Under the pieces are notes generated by a model. It had not been told where the DNA came from and did not search any database. It saw only the letters and a list, made by a program, of their open reading frames with translations. 35,420 bases of DNA from contig NZ_JACJOD010000037.1 of the NCBI RefSeq assembly GCF_014695385.1, forward strand, positions 1-35,420. The letters are read 5' to 3'. This document shows, piece after piece, positions 23,583-33,900 of this stretch; position 1 is the first letter of the stretch, and each line of letters opens with the position of its first letter. A program made the position numbers and the translations under genes. The stretch is from Trichocoleus sp. FACHB-46 (GTDB taxonomy: Bacteria > Cyanobacteriota > Cyanobacteriia > FACHB-46).

Positions 23583-26413
23583 GTTGCTGACTCCCGCTGT
23601 ACAGATACGATCACTGTTGTTCCCTGCCCCAATTGGCTCTCAATCGAGAGCAGTGCGCCAATGTGTTCTGCTCGTTCGGTCATACCCGATAAACCAAATC
23701 CTCGACTGATAGTGGTAGGACTAACTTCAAACCCGCGTCCATTGTCTTTAATGCGTAAATAGCACGAGGCGGGTTCATAAACTAATTCAATCCGGATTTC
23801 GTTCGCGTGAGCATACTTGACTGCATTGGTGAACGCTTCCTGTCCAATTCTCAAGAGGTTATTCTCAGCGTCAGGGGGCAACGTATAGGGCGTGCCGATC
23901 ACCTCATAAGTCAGGCGGGCCTCTGTTGAGGATTGCATCGTGGCAACAAATTGCTCCAGCGCTGTCCAGAGGTTGCCATCTTCTAGTAACTGAGGACGCA
24001 GTGCTGCAACGGAACGTCGAGCCTCTATCAGTCCGTTACGAGCTAGCTCACGCACGATATCAATATGAGTTTGTATGGCTTCTGGTTTAATGGTCACTAA
24101 CTGAGAAACGGTTCCCATGTGAACCAGAACACCTGTAAAGGCTTGCGCTAGCGTGTCGTGAATCTCGCGTGCCATGCGGTTACGTTCTTCTAAAATTGAC
24201 GCTGCTTCAGCACGTTTGCGTTCACGTAGTGCAGCGTCTCGCTGTTCGCTAACATCCAAAATCACTCCCAACATTCGTACAGGTTGTCCTGCTCCGTTGT
24301 AAATGCCTCGACCCCGGCCAACTAGCCAGTGAACACTTCCATCTGGATAGAGCACGCGATATTCAGCTTCAAAATCGGTATGTGTTGCCAGTGCGAGCGC
24401 AACTGCTTGCTCGACTCGCTCAACATCCTCTGGGTGAACCCGATCGCGCCATACTTGATAGCTACTCTCCACTTCGTTAGAAACTAACCCCAGCAATCGA
24501 GCGTGGTTATCATTCCACTCGGTTGTATTCTCCAAAATATTCCAGTTCCAACTGCCGATATGGGTCAAGTCCATTGTCAGCCTGCGTTGCTCTTCACTGT
24601 ATCGCAGAGCGCTTTCCACTCGTTGACGCTCTTCAATCTCTTGAGAAAGCAGCAACGTTCGCTCAGTGACTTGCTGTTCTAAGGTCTGGCTATATTCGGC
24701 TAAAAGCTTCTCTGCTTGCTTGCGGTCGGTGATGTCTTGAAAGGCGGCGATCGCATACAAAATGTTGCCAGACTCATCAAAAATTGGAGTCCCCCAACTT
24801 TCAATCGGAATAATCCGATTCCCCTGGTGAATTTCGATATCATCCACCCTGCCCTGTTCACCGTTTAGTGCTCGTATCATCATCAGTTGTTCAGTTGGGT
24901 AAGGGCGATCGGTTCCTGCCACATAAAGTTGATAGACCTCGACAATTTGCTCTGGGGTAATAGACGGCAGTACACCTTTGCCCAAGAGTTGGATTGCCTT
25001 CTGATTTGCGTAATAAGGGCGACCCGTTGCGTCCAGAACCGTGATTCCTACCGGAACCGACTCCAAAATTTTCTGGAGGCGGGTTTCACTTTGGGCAAGG
25101 GTCTGGTTTAAAGACTGCATTTTGGCAAATGCGATTTGAAGCTGGTGTGCCATCTGGTTGAACGATCGAGCCAGTTCGCCCAAATCGCCCGATCGCTCAA
25201 TTTCTACCGTCTGATTCCATTCCCCGTCTGCTAGCGCTTTTGCCGATTGACTGACGCTAACGATCGGTTTAGTGATCCAGCGGGCAATCAAAATGCAGAT
25301 CACAATGCTAAGCAGCAAAGCCGCAATACAAAGCAGAATCGTCGTCTGAATGCTCTGATTAATCTTTGCCATGAAATCGGATTCAGGCAATACCGTAACA
25401 ATCAGCCAATCCAGCCCACGAGTATCTTTGAATGGCATTACCTGAATTAACTGCCGCCTGCCATCGAAATCAAAATCAAGCTGTTCCGCAGTTTGGATCT
25501 GCCACAAATTGCTGAAATGTTCGCGCAAATAGGCAGCAGTCGCTCGTACGGTAGGGTTACGGCTCTCAACTGCGGACAATCGATTTGCCACCGCTCCACT
25601 ACTGATAACCGCCTCTCCGGTGGAGGTGGCAACCAGTTGTCCTGAGCGCTCTAAAATAAAGGCGATGCCTGTCTTGCCGATTTGCAGGCTCGCCAAAAAA
25701 CGACTCATCTCATTCGGCAGAAATACATCGGTGGCACAGACTCCCAACAGCGATCGATCAGTAGTGCTATAGACAGGCGTACTGGCAGTGATCGTTGGCA
25801 ATTGGCTGGCAAAGTCGGCATAGATTCCACTCCAAACGGGTTCGCCTGCCGTCACCGCTGCTTTGAACCAGGGACGAAGCCGTGCATCAAAGGGTTTGTT
25901 GCCTTGACTGACTAACTGATCTCCCTGACCGTTGCGATCAAGACTGTAGCCGTAGAGTTTATGATCTGTAGTAACGTTACTCGATCGCAGTTCAATGGAC
26001 CGATCGGCAGGGCTACGTCGCACCCCTAGAAGAGAACCGGTGCGATCGCCACAGTAGATATCACTCACCATTGGATAAATCTGAATTTGCTGCCAGAGGG
26101 GAAACTCACCTTTGACTACACTAGGGACAATTTTTCCCTGAGCGAAGGTACTGGCATTAAGCCGATTGATGTTATGGGGTATCTCGGTATAGGTTTGTAG
26201 TTTGCCTTCGATCCGGTTCGTCAGTTCGCGTCGCAGTTGACTGGCGAGATCGTTGATGGCTTCCTGCCTATTTCTGAAGGAAAAATACCCTACTAAGCCA
26301 ACCGTCACAAACGTTTGCAGCATAAACGGCACAATCAAAACCGTCTGCAATGGCACCGTTCTAGAAACTCGAGCTACAGCTTGCTTGAGGAACATATTGG
26401 GTAAGGAAATCAT
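23579..26413 (-). CDS. Membrane sensor histidine kinase (Cache-HAMP-PAS-PAS-HisKA_3)
   Basis: A 944-residue protein. The first membrane helix is at about 22-46 (TVLIVPFMLQTFVTVGLVGY). A periplasmic Cache-type sensor covers about 50-345 (SLLGVRRSPADRSIELRSSN, FDARLRPWFKAAVTAGEPVW, GIYADF). The second helix lies near 350-375, then a HAMP region (ARWITKPIVSVSQSAKALAD). Two PAS domains cover about 445-575 and 610-730. The DHp of NarL type has EERNRMAREIHDTLAQAFTG with the phosphorylated His752. The HATPase ends the protein (NLLRIGQEAFTNAVKYAHAN, IKDNGRGF, GFGLSGMTERA). A Met at residue 7 is another start. The Cache-like segment with YADF and WF motifs suggests detection of a small molecule outside the membrane. 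It pairs with the regulator that follows. Confidence 0.93.
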   Translation of the reverse strand: MISLPNMFLKQAVARVSRTVPLQTVLIVPFMLQTFVTVGLVGYFSFRNRQEAINDLASQLRRELTNRIEGKLQTYTEIPHNINRLNASTFAQGKIVPSVVKGEFPLWQQIQIYPMVSDIYCGDRTGSLLGVRRSPADRSIELRSSNVTTDHKLYGYSLDRNGQGDQLVSQGNKPFDARLRPWFKAAVTAGEPVWSGIYADFASQLPTITASTPVYSTTDRSLLGVCATDVFLPNEMSRFLASLQIGKTGIAFILERSGQLVATSTGEAVISSGAVANRLSAVESRNPTVRATAAYLREHFSNLWQIQTAEQLDFDFDGRRQLIQVMPFKDTRGLDWLIVTVLPESDFMAKINQSIQTTILLCIAALLLSIVICILIARWITKPIVSVSQSAKALADGEWNQTVEIERSGDLGELARSFNQMAHQLQIAFAKMQSLNQTLAQSETRLQKILESVPVGITVLDATGRPYYANQKAIQLLGKGVLPSITPEQIVEVYQLYVAGTDRPYPTEQLMMIRALNGEQGRVDDIEIHQGNRIIPIESWGTPIFDESGNILYAIAAFQDITDRKQAEKLLAEYSQTLEQQVTERTLLLSQEIEERQRVESALRYSEEQRRLTMDLTHIGSWNWNILENTTEWNDNHARLLGLVSNEVESSYQVWRDRVHPEDVERVEQAVALALATHTDFEAEYRVLYPDGSVHWLVGRGRGIYNGAGQPVRMLGVILDVSEQRDAALRERKRAEAASILEERNRMAREIHDTLAQAFTGVLVHMGTVSQLVTIKPEAIQTHIDIVRELARNGLIEARRSVAALRPQLLEDGNLWTALEQFVATMQSSTEARLTYEVIGTPYTLPPDAENNLLRIGQEAFTNAVKYAHANEIRIELVYEPASCYLRIKDNGRGFEVSPTTISRGFGLSGMTERAEHIGALLSIESQLGQGTTVIVSVQRESAT

Positions 26414-26479
26414 GATAAGAGCCGCACTGATGCAGTTGATTATCGAAACTACTAGTCGTGGAAAGCTTCAGCGAACGTG

Positions 26480-27082
26480 CTACCGCACGGGCTGCGCCAA
26501 CGCAACGAGTAGTGGCTCAAGCTCTAAATCGTTTCCATAACGCACACCGTTGATAAATAAAGCTGGAATGCTAACCACCCCGCTCTCTATTCCGCTGGCA
26601 ATGTCTTGATCGATGTGATCAATGTACACTTTCCGGGCAATGTCTCGAATAAACTGAGTCACATCAAGTCCCAAATTGTCAGCGTATTCTGCTAAATCCC
26701 CATCTCCCAGCTCTTGCTGATGCTTCAATAACATCTCGTGCATCTGCCAAAACTGCCCCTGTGCTGCTGCTGCTTCTGCCGCTGCTGCTGCCTTTTGAGC
26801 TTGAGGATGGATTTGAGGTTGAGGAAAATGTCGGAATATAAAGCATAAAGAACCTCTTCTAAACAAGGTCGCCTCAAACTGGCGTTGAATCGCCTGAATT
26901 GAGGTATAAAGTTCACCGCATTGAGGACATTGATAATCCCCATACTCAACAAGCACAACGCGGGCATTCAACTCTCCTTGTCGATGGTCTTGCTCAGAAG
27001 GGGGTACAACTAATTGATTGCGTTCACTCTGTATCTCCGTTAGAGAATCGCTAAGGGCGTCGTCAGAAATAATATCGCTCAT
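26480..27082 (-). CDS. DsbA-family thiol oxidoreductase, cytoplasmic
   Basis: A 200-residue protein with the thioredoxin-like DsbA fold. It has active site YGDYQCPQCGELY with Cys52 and Cys55, the FRHFPQPQIHPQAQKAAAAA connection, and the cis-Pro loop SGVVSIPALFINGVRYG. The first 35 residues are acidic and hydrophilic with no signal peptide, so it should stay in the cytoplasm. It resembles the DsbA domain associated with NhaA-type antiporters and other cytosolic homologues. It begins about 280 bp downstream of the second regulator gene and ends 66 bp before the sensor kinase start, all on one strand, so it might be expressed with the kinase. Confidence 0.88.
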   Translation of the reverse strand: MSDIISDDALSDSLTEIQSERNQLVVPPSEQDHRQGELNARVVLVEYGDYQCPQCGELYTSIQAIQRQFEATLFRRGSLCFIFRHFPQPQIHPQAQKAAAAAEAAAAQGQFWQMHEMLLKHQQELGDGDLAEYADNLGLDVTQFIRDIARKVYIDHIDQDIASGIESGVVSIPALFINGVRYGNDLELEPLLVALAQPVR

Positions 27083-27362
27083 TCTAAATCTTTGAGGAAA
27101 AAAGATTCATCGCGTGTACTCTGAAATCTTTTCCCTTCAACCCCATAATCGTTTGTGTGGGTTTAGTGTATGAGGCTTGCTTAGGATTGTAGTCAATTTA
27201 TGGTCTGTATTTTGATCAACTTGAGGAAGTAGAACGAACCGAACTTAAGTTGGGGTTTGGATCAAACTTAGGTTTAATTGTTTGCTTCGTAAACCGATAT
27301 CCTTCGCTCTACAGTGATGACTGGCGACGATTGTTAATCCAGGCAGAAAACCATCTTTGTTT
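27083..27362. other. Intergenic region with repeated ACTTAAGTT-type motif
   Basis: No gene is visible. GAACTTAAGTTGGGG at 27241-27255 and ATCAAACTTAGGTTTAA at 27261-27277 are partly palindromic and match the motif at 22902-22942. A downstream promoter for the DsbA/kinase/regulator genes may lie here, but I see no clear -35/-10 pair. Confidence 0.4.
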
Positions 27363-27992
27363 CTATAAGTTAGCAATTCCGCGTTTCAACGCAATAATCG
27401 CTGCTCGGGTGCGATCTTTGACGTCTAGCTTGCTTAAAATTCGGTTGATATGAGTCTTCACTGTACTTTCACTAATATTTAGAGCCGTGCTAATTTCCTG
27501 GTTGCTCATCCCCTGCCCGACTAACTGGAGAACTTCTAGCTCACGATCGCTCAGTTCTGGGGCAGTCATCCGCTGGGCTAGCTTAGCAGCCACATTGAGG
27601 GGAATGTACTGTTGCCCCCTGATCACTGTCCGAATTGCTGTTAATAGTTCTTCTGGCTCAGAGTCCTTCAGTAAATATCCCTTTGCTCCTGCTCGCAATC
27701 CTCGATAAATCTCTTCATCAGTGTCATACGTGGTCAGCACAATAATCCGGGCGTTAGGAAACTCACTGCAAATCACTGTAATCGCCTCAACGCCTCCCAT
27801 CTCAGGCATCCGTAAATCCATCAAAGTCACATCAGGCTTCTCGTGCTGAAACACTGTAATCGCCTCATGCCCATTTCGCCCCTGACCAACAATGAAGATA
27901 TCTGGAGCCTTCTCTAACATCCCGATCAAACCCTGGCGAACAACGGGATGATCGTCTACAACAAGAACGCGAATGCGGCTGGGCTGATTCAT
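27363..27992 (-). CDS. NarL/LuxR-family response regulator, second copy
   Basis: A 209-residue protein with the same layout as the regulator at 22953: receiver with VVDDH, Asp59 in VTLMDLRMP, IVLTTYDTDEE, and GYLLKDSEPEELLTAIR. The LuxR HTH is LSDRELEVLQLVGQGMSNQE plus ISTALNISESTVKTHINRIL. It starts 6 bp after the stop of the giant multi-domain kinase gene, so it is very probably the output partner of that kinase. The two regulators are close paralogues, with nearly identical recognition helices (ISTALNISESTVKTHINRIL versus ISAALNIAESTVKSNINHIL), and may bind overlapping sites. Confidence 0.94.
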   Translation of the reverse strand: MNQPSRIRVLVVDDHPVVRQGLIGMLEKAPDIFIVGQGRNGHEAITVFQHEKPDVTLMDLRMPEMGGVEAITVICSEFPNARIIVLTTYDTDEEIYRGLRAGAKGYLLKDSEPEELLTAIRTVIRGQQYIPLNVAAKLAQRMTAPELSDRELEVLQLVGQGMSNQEISTALNISESTVKTHINRILSKLDVKDRTRAAIIALKRGIANL

Positions 27993-27998
27993 GCTGAC

Positions 27999-30900
27999 TT
28001 ACTCCCGATCAATAGATACCACGATCTCCGTCCCTTGCCCTAAGTGGCTTTGAATCTTTAGTTCAGCTTTAATGCGTTCAGCCCGTTGTGCCATCCCCAG
28101 TAGACCAAAGCCATTTCTCATCGCCTGGTTTTCTATATCAAATCCCTGCCCATTGTCTTTTATTCGTAAGATGCATTGGGTCGTTTCATAGACCAGTTCA
28201 ATTCGGATTTCATGCGCTTCTGCATATTTGATTGCATTTGTCAAAGCTTCCTGCCCAATCCGAAACAGATTATTTTCCAAATCACAGGGTAAGGGATAGG
28301 CTGTACCAATGACTTCGTAGACGATTTGGGTTGCGATCGAGGAGTCCAATTGAGCAGTAAGACGGTTTAAGGCATCCTGTAGGTTGCTGCTCTCTAAAAG
28401 GTATGGGCGGTGTAGTGTCTCTACTGAACGACGTGCCTCCGCAAGTCCAGAACGAGCTAAGTCGAGGATCTGAGTGAGGAGAGTTTGCGCTTTTTCTGCA
28501 TCCATTGTTACCTCATCGGAGGCAGATCGAGTATGAATGATAATACCTGTAAATGCCTGTGCTAAAGTGTCGTGGATTTCCCGTGCCATGTGGTTGCGCT
28601 CTTCTAGAATAGAGGCTGCTTCAGCACGTTTGCGATCGGTGATATCTCTTGCTAGCCAAATCACAGCATGGTCTGAAATGGGAGAAATACGAGTTGCAAA
28701 CCAGGTTTCTCGTCTTTCCATCACCAAACTATACTCTACTGTCAGAGGTTGCTGAGTGAGCAATGCTTGCCGAATATAGTCAAGAAATATATCGGCTTGC
28801 GATCGCTCAAAGATTTCGTATAATGTTCGGCCCACCTGTTCATTGATCGGCTGATGTAACTTCTCTAAAAGGATTGCTCTCAAAATATGTCCTTCTGCAT
28901 CCACCACCAAGAGCGGATCGGGCATGGCTGAAAAGAGCGCACGCAGTTCTGCTTCGCTTTGCTGTAAAGCTGCCGTTCGTTCTGCTACCTGTTGCTCTAG
29001 GGCACGGTTGTAATCAGCTAACAGTTTTTCCGATCGTTTCCGCTCCGTGATGTCTTGAAAAGCCACGATCGCGTAAGCCACGTTCTTATGTTCGTCAAAG
29101 ACTGGAGTTCCCCATGCCTCAATAGGAATAATCGTCTCGCCTTGGTGAATCTCTAAATCATCGGTTCTTGTCCGTTCGCCCCTTAACGCTCGGACGATTG
29201 GCATCATCTCAGATGCACAGTTTTGATCCGTCCCAGCCCGATAAACTTGATAAACCTCTGCCAGCTGATCGGGTGTTACGGTAGGATCAACGCCTTTGCC
29301 TAATAGCTCAATGCCTTGTTGATTGACATAGTAAGGGCGACCCCCCGTATCCAAGACCCCAATTCCTACTGGAACCGCTTCTAGAAATTGATTGAGCTGA
29401 TTTTTGCTATCGCTTAGCTTTGAGTAGAGTTTGGCATTTTCGATTGAAATGGCTGCTTGGGTTGATAACAGATGCAAAACCTGCGATCGCGTAGCGTCTC
29501 CTTCGGAGAATCGTTCTGGTGTGAAAGCTCCAGCCGCTAATTGGTTTTCCAGGTACAACACACCAACCAATTTACTTTGATTCAGCAGTGGCAAACAGAG
29601 TACTGATTGAGTGTGGTTGCGTTGAATGTATGGATCGTTGATAAAATTCCCTTCACGAGTTGCATCACTTAAAATCACAGATTGATGAGTTCGGATCACA
29701 TACTGAATGATTGATTCAGGCAAACGGTTTACAACTGGAATCGATTGCAACACTTGCGTAGCAGACACTTGCTCACCCTCATTCAGTTCACAAGCAGCCT
29801 CAATCACCCATTCTCCTGAGTTTTCTAAAATCAAGCATCCGGTTTGTGCACCAGCGTTCTCAATTAGGATCTGCATTAGAGAATGGAGCAACCGCCCCAA
29901 TTCAATTTCACTCGAAATTGCTTGAGTTGCTTTCATCACCGTCGCTAAATCGAGAGCAGTATGTGAGGTACTTGAAATGGTTCCGGTCGTGGTGCGAACT
30001 TGTGTAGAAACTACGTTAGAAGACTGAGGAAACAGTTGAGGATAACGAGTTTCTAAATCTCTAGCCTTTGCTGTTGCTCCCCATCGTTCATAGCAATAGT
30101 GAGCTTCCTTCATGTAAAGCTGGGCAAACTTTTCCAGACCTCGCGCTAAGTAGTGTTTGGCGGCTAATTCATAGGCCAATGCTTCTTCTTGCAGATACTC
30201 GTTGTTCTTAGCTCCTTGAATGGCTTGTTCATACAAGTTTTCTGCTACAGAAAGTTGACCCAAGACTCGCGCATTCTCTGCCTCAACGAGACAAAACTTG
30301 TGTAAGAAGTTTTCTGGACAACTATCTGACCATGCTTTCAAGCGCTCCTGATTTGATCGAATCTGCTCCAGCGCATCCCTTTGTTCTGCTTGAGATAGAC
30401 TAGGATACAGGTTGAGTAGAATCAGAGAACCATAATAGAAATAACTACTGTAGGTTGTAAATCCTACGATAGAATTTAGGATCTTTCCCGCTTCAACGAG
30501 ATAATAGCGACCTTGCTCAAAATCTGCTGTTAAACAGGAAAGATGCATTCTGAGAATGTAATAAAGACAAATTGAGAACTGTATTTGTGAGGTTTCACCC
30601 TGATGAACTATTTTTTCTGTCTCCCTGAGCGAGCGATCGTGTTCCTGTGCCGCTTGCCCTAAAGTAAGTTTTGCGATGAAAAATTTAGCTCCAGCCAGTG
30701 CTACCTTCGCAAGCTCATCCTGAATCTGCTCCGCCACCAGCTGATATTTTTTGTTGTCTTCTGCAACAGTTGTTAAATTTTCTCCTTGAAATAAGCGATT
30801 AAAAATGTTACCGACTAAGTTATAGGCTGCAAACTGTACATCTCCCGACTCCATGCTTGCCAAAAAACCTTTGTAATTGATTGTAGCTGCCCCTGCTAGA

Positions 30901-33900
30901 GGCTTTGACCAAACTTGAATAAAGCCTCCAAACAACATCTCAGCCTTACACTGCTGGGATTTACTGTTTAGCTTGTAGCTAAGCTGCACCGCCAAATCTG
31001 CAAACTCATAGCCTCGTTGATATTGCCCTTGCATCAAGCCTAAGAGAAGACCATAATTTGCATAAGCCTTAATAGACTCAGCAATATTTCCATGTTCAAT
31101 GGAGAGACGAACTACTCTTAAACTGACGAAGCAGTAAAGTTCAATACTAGCCGTAATGTAAGTTGGTATATCTACAGCAATTAGCAATCTAATCATTGCT
31201 TGAATCACCGGATCACTCACTGTTGGTAAAGTTAAAAGCGAGGAAATTGAGCGATTTTCTAAGCTTTCGGCAACAGCGGCAAACTCTTCACGGACTAATT
31301 CTGTCAAATTCTTGCCTTTAATCTCAATCCCCAACTCATGCAATCCGATTAGACCTGTTTGAACTGCTTCCTTACATTCGCCTTGTAGGGTATATTGAGT
31401 GATTTGAAAAACATGAACATCTGCGCGATCGACGGCAGAAGAAATGTGTTCTAAAGCTACCTTGGTTGTGGCATTTAGTTGCTCATATCTAGCATTGCTC
31501 AACTGTGCTGCACAGAGAGTCCGATACAGATTGAACATCAAGCCGTATTGACTCATCCAAGCATCTGGTTCGAGCAAGCCAATGGCAGTCTCAAGATACC
31601 GAATCGCGGCTTCATAAGCTGTAGAAGAGATGGCTTTTTGAGCGGCAGCCAGATTAAGTCGTGCTATTTTCTCTTTTTCATCTTTCTGGGTCAGAAATGA
31701 TTGACCGAAGTTGATGTGGTTGACAATATCAAAAAGCATCTCACTTTGTTTGATCTCAGGGAGCCTGCTGAGCAGGAGTTGTCCAATAGAGTAGTGCGTT
31801 ACTTGCTTTTGATCATCAAGAATCAAAGCATAGGCAGCCTGCTGTACTCGGTCATGCAAGAACTTATATTCTTGAACTAACAAGTCCTCATCTAATTCAG
31901 ACAGGGGTTGAATGAACCCTCCTTGTACCGCTGGTAGTAAATCCTGAAAAACCGTTTGGGGCGATTTCTTACACACGATCGCCAATGTAGCTAAATCAAA
32001 TTCAGAGCCGATGCAGGCAGCTAACCGGAGGATTTGCTGGGTTTCTTCTGGTAGTTTCTTCAGCTTTAAGAGCATCAACTCCACCACATTATCAGTAATG
32101 TTTTGGGCTTTAATCTCAGCAATGTTCCATCGCCAGCTTAAATGTGATCCGTCAAAACTCAACAAACTTTCGCTATACAGCATTCTCAAAAATTCGCTGA
32201 CAAAGAAAGGATTGCCCTCCGTTTTTCGTAACACCAACTGAGCCAGAGCACAAACGGTTTCAGCATCCTGATGCAGCGTCTCAACAATCAGCTGACTCAA
32301 CGGTTCCAGCGTTAAAGGTGCTAGGACAATCTCCTGAAGCACCGCCCCTTGTTGTCGCAGCCTTTCCAGCATTAATACTAATGGATGCGTTGAATTTACT
32401 TCATTATCTCGATAGGCTCCAATTAAAAATAGATATTGAGTCTGTTCATCCAGCATCATCAGTTCGATTAATTTGAGTGAGGCTGAATCGATCCACTGCA
32501 AATCATCTAAGAAGATCACGAGCGGATGCTCCTTAGAACAAAACACTCGAATAAACTGCTGAAAAATGCGATTGAAACGATTCTGAGCTTCCACAACTCC
32601 CACTTCCGGTACGGGCGGCTGCTTACCCGTAATCAACTCCACTTCTGTGATCACATCAATTATGATTTGCCCGTTGCTTCCCAAAGCTGCAAGTAGGCGC
32701 GATCGCCACTGTTGCACCTGCTCATCGGGCTTACTAAGGAGTTGCTGCACCAATTTTCGTAGGGCATCGACGATGGCACTATAGGGAACATTGCGCTGGA
32801 ACTGGTCAAACTTACCAGAGATAAAATAACCGCGCTTTGCTGTGATGGGTTTGTAGAGTTCTTGTACTAACGCCGATTTACCCACTCCAGAATAGCCAGA
32901 GACTAACAGCATTTCAGCAGACGTTGGAACATTATCACTCCCTACATCTCCGTGTCTCTCTATCTCCGTGTCACTTCTCCCTGTTACTCTCTCAAATGCT
33001 GCCAATAATGCGGCTGTCTCCATGTCGCGTCCATACAACTTCTGGGGAATTTGAAACTGGTCTGAAGTATCTTGCAGCCCCAGTCGGATGTAATTAATTT
33101 GACCGCTTGCTGCTAATTGTTCAGCACACTGTTCCAAATCTGCTTTGATGCCCCAAGCGCTTTGATAGCGATCCTCCGCATTCTTCGCCATTAATTTTAA
33201 GATGATATCTGAAACGGCTTCAGGGATCGTTCCATTGAGTTCATACAGTGGAGTAGGCTGTTTAGCAATGTGACAGTGAACTAACTCTAAGACATCTGTT
33301 GTGGGAAACGGCAGTTGTCCAGTTAGCAGCTGGTAGAATGTCACCCCGAGTGAGTAAAAATCGGTGCGGTAGTCGATCGTCCGGTTCATCCGCCCGGTTT
33401 GTTCTGGAGAAAGGTAGGCGAGTGTGCCTTCTAAAACATGCGGACTTTTGAACGTCGGATTTGTGCGACTGAACTGAGTGGCAATGCCAAAGCCAATGAT
33501 TTTGACAACACCCGTATCGGGATTCAGAACAATGTTTCCAGGATTAATGTCCTTGTGAATAACATGAGCAGCATGAATTTTGCCTAGAATATCTGTGAGG
33601 TTGATGGCAAACTGGAGAAACGTGTCTAAGGGCATGAAACAGGAGCCTGAACGTTGCTGTATCCAGTAATCTAAGGACTCACCCCCAAAGTCCTCTAGCA
33701 GGGTAACGAGGGTACGCTGATACGCTTGCTGGCTGTAAGCTTTGATCACGCCTTCTATATTTAGAGAACGGATAATCGCATATTCCTGCCTATAGCGCGT
33801 TAATTCTTGAGGGGAAGGATAATCTTGCTTCAGTACCTTGATGACAAGCGCTCGGCCATCCTCCTCATTCATGCCTCGATAGACCAGAGCCACTGAGCTC

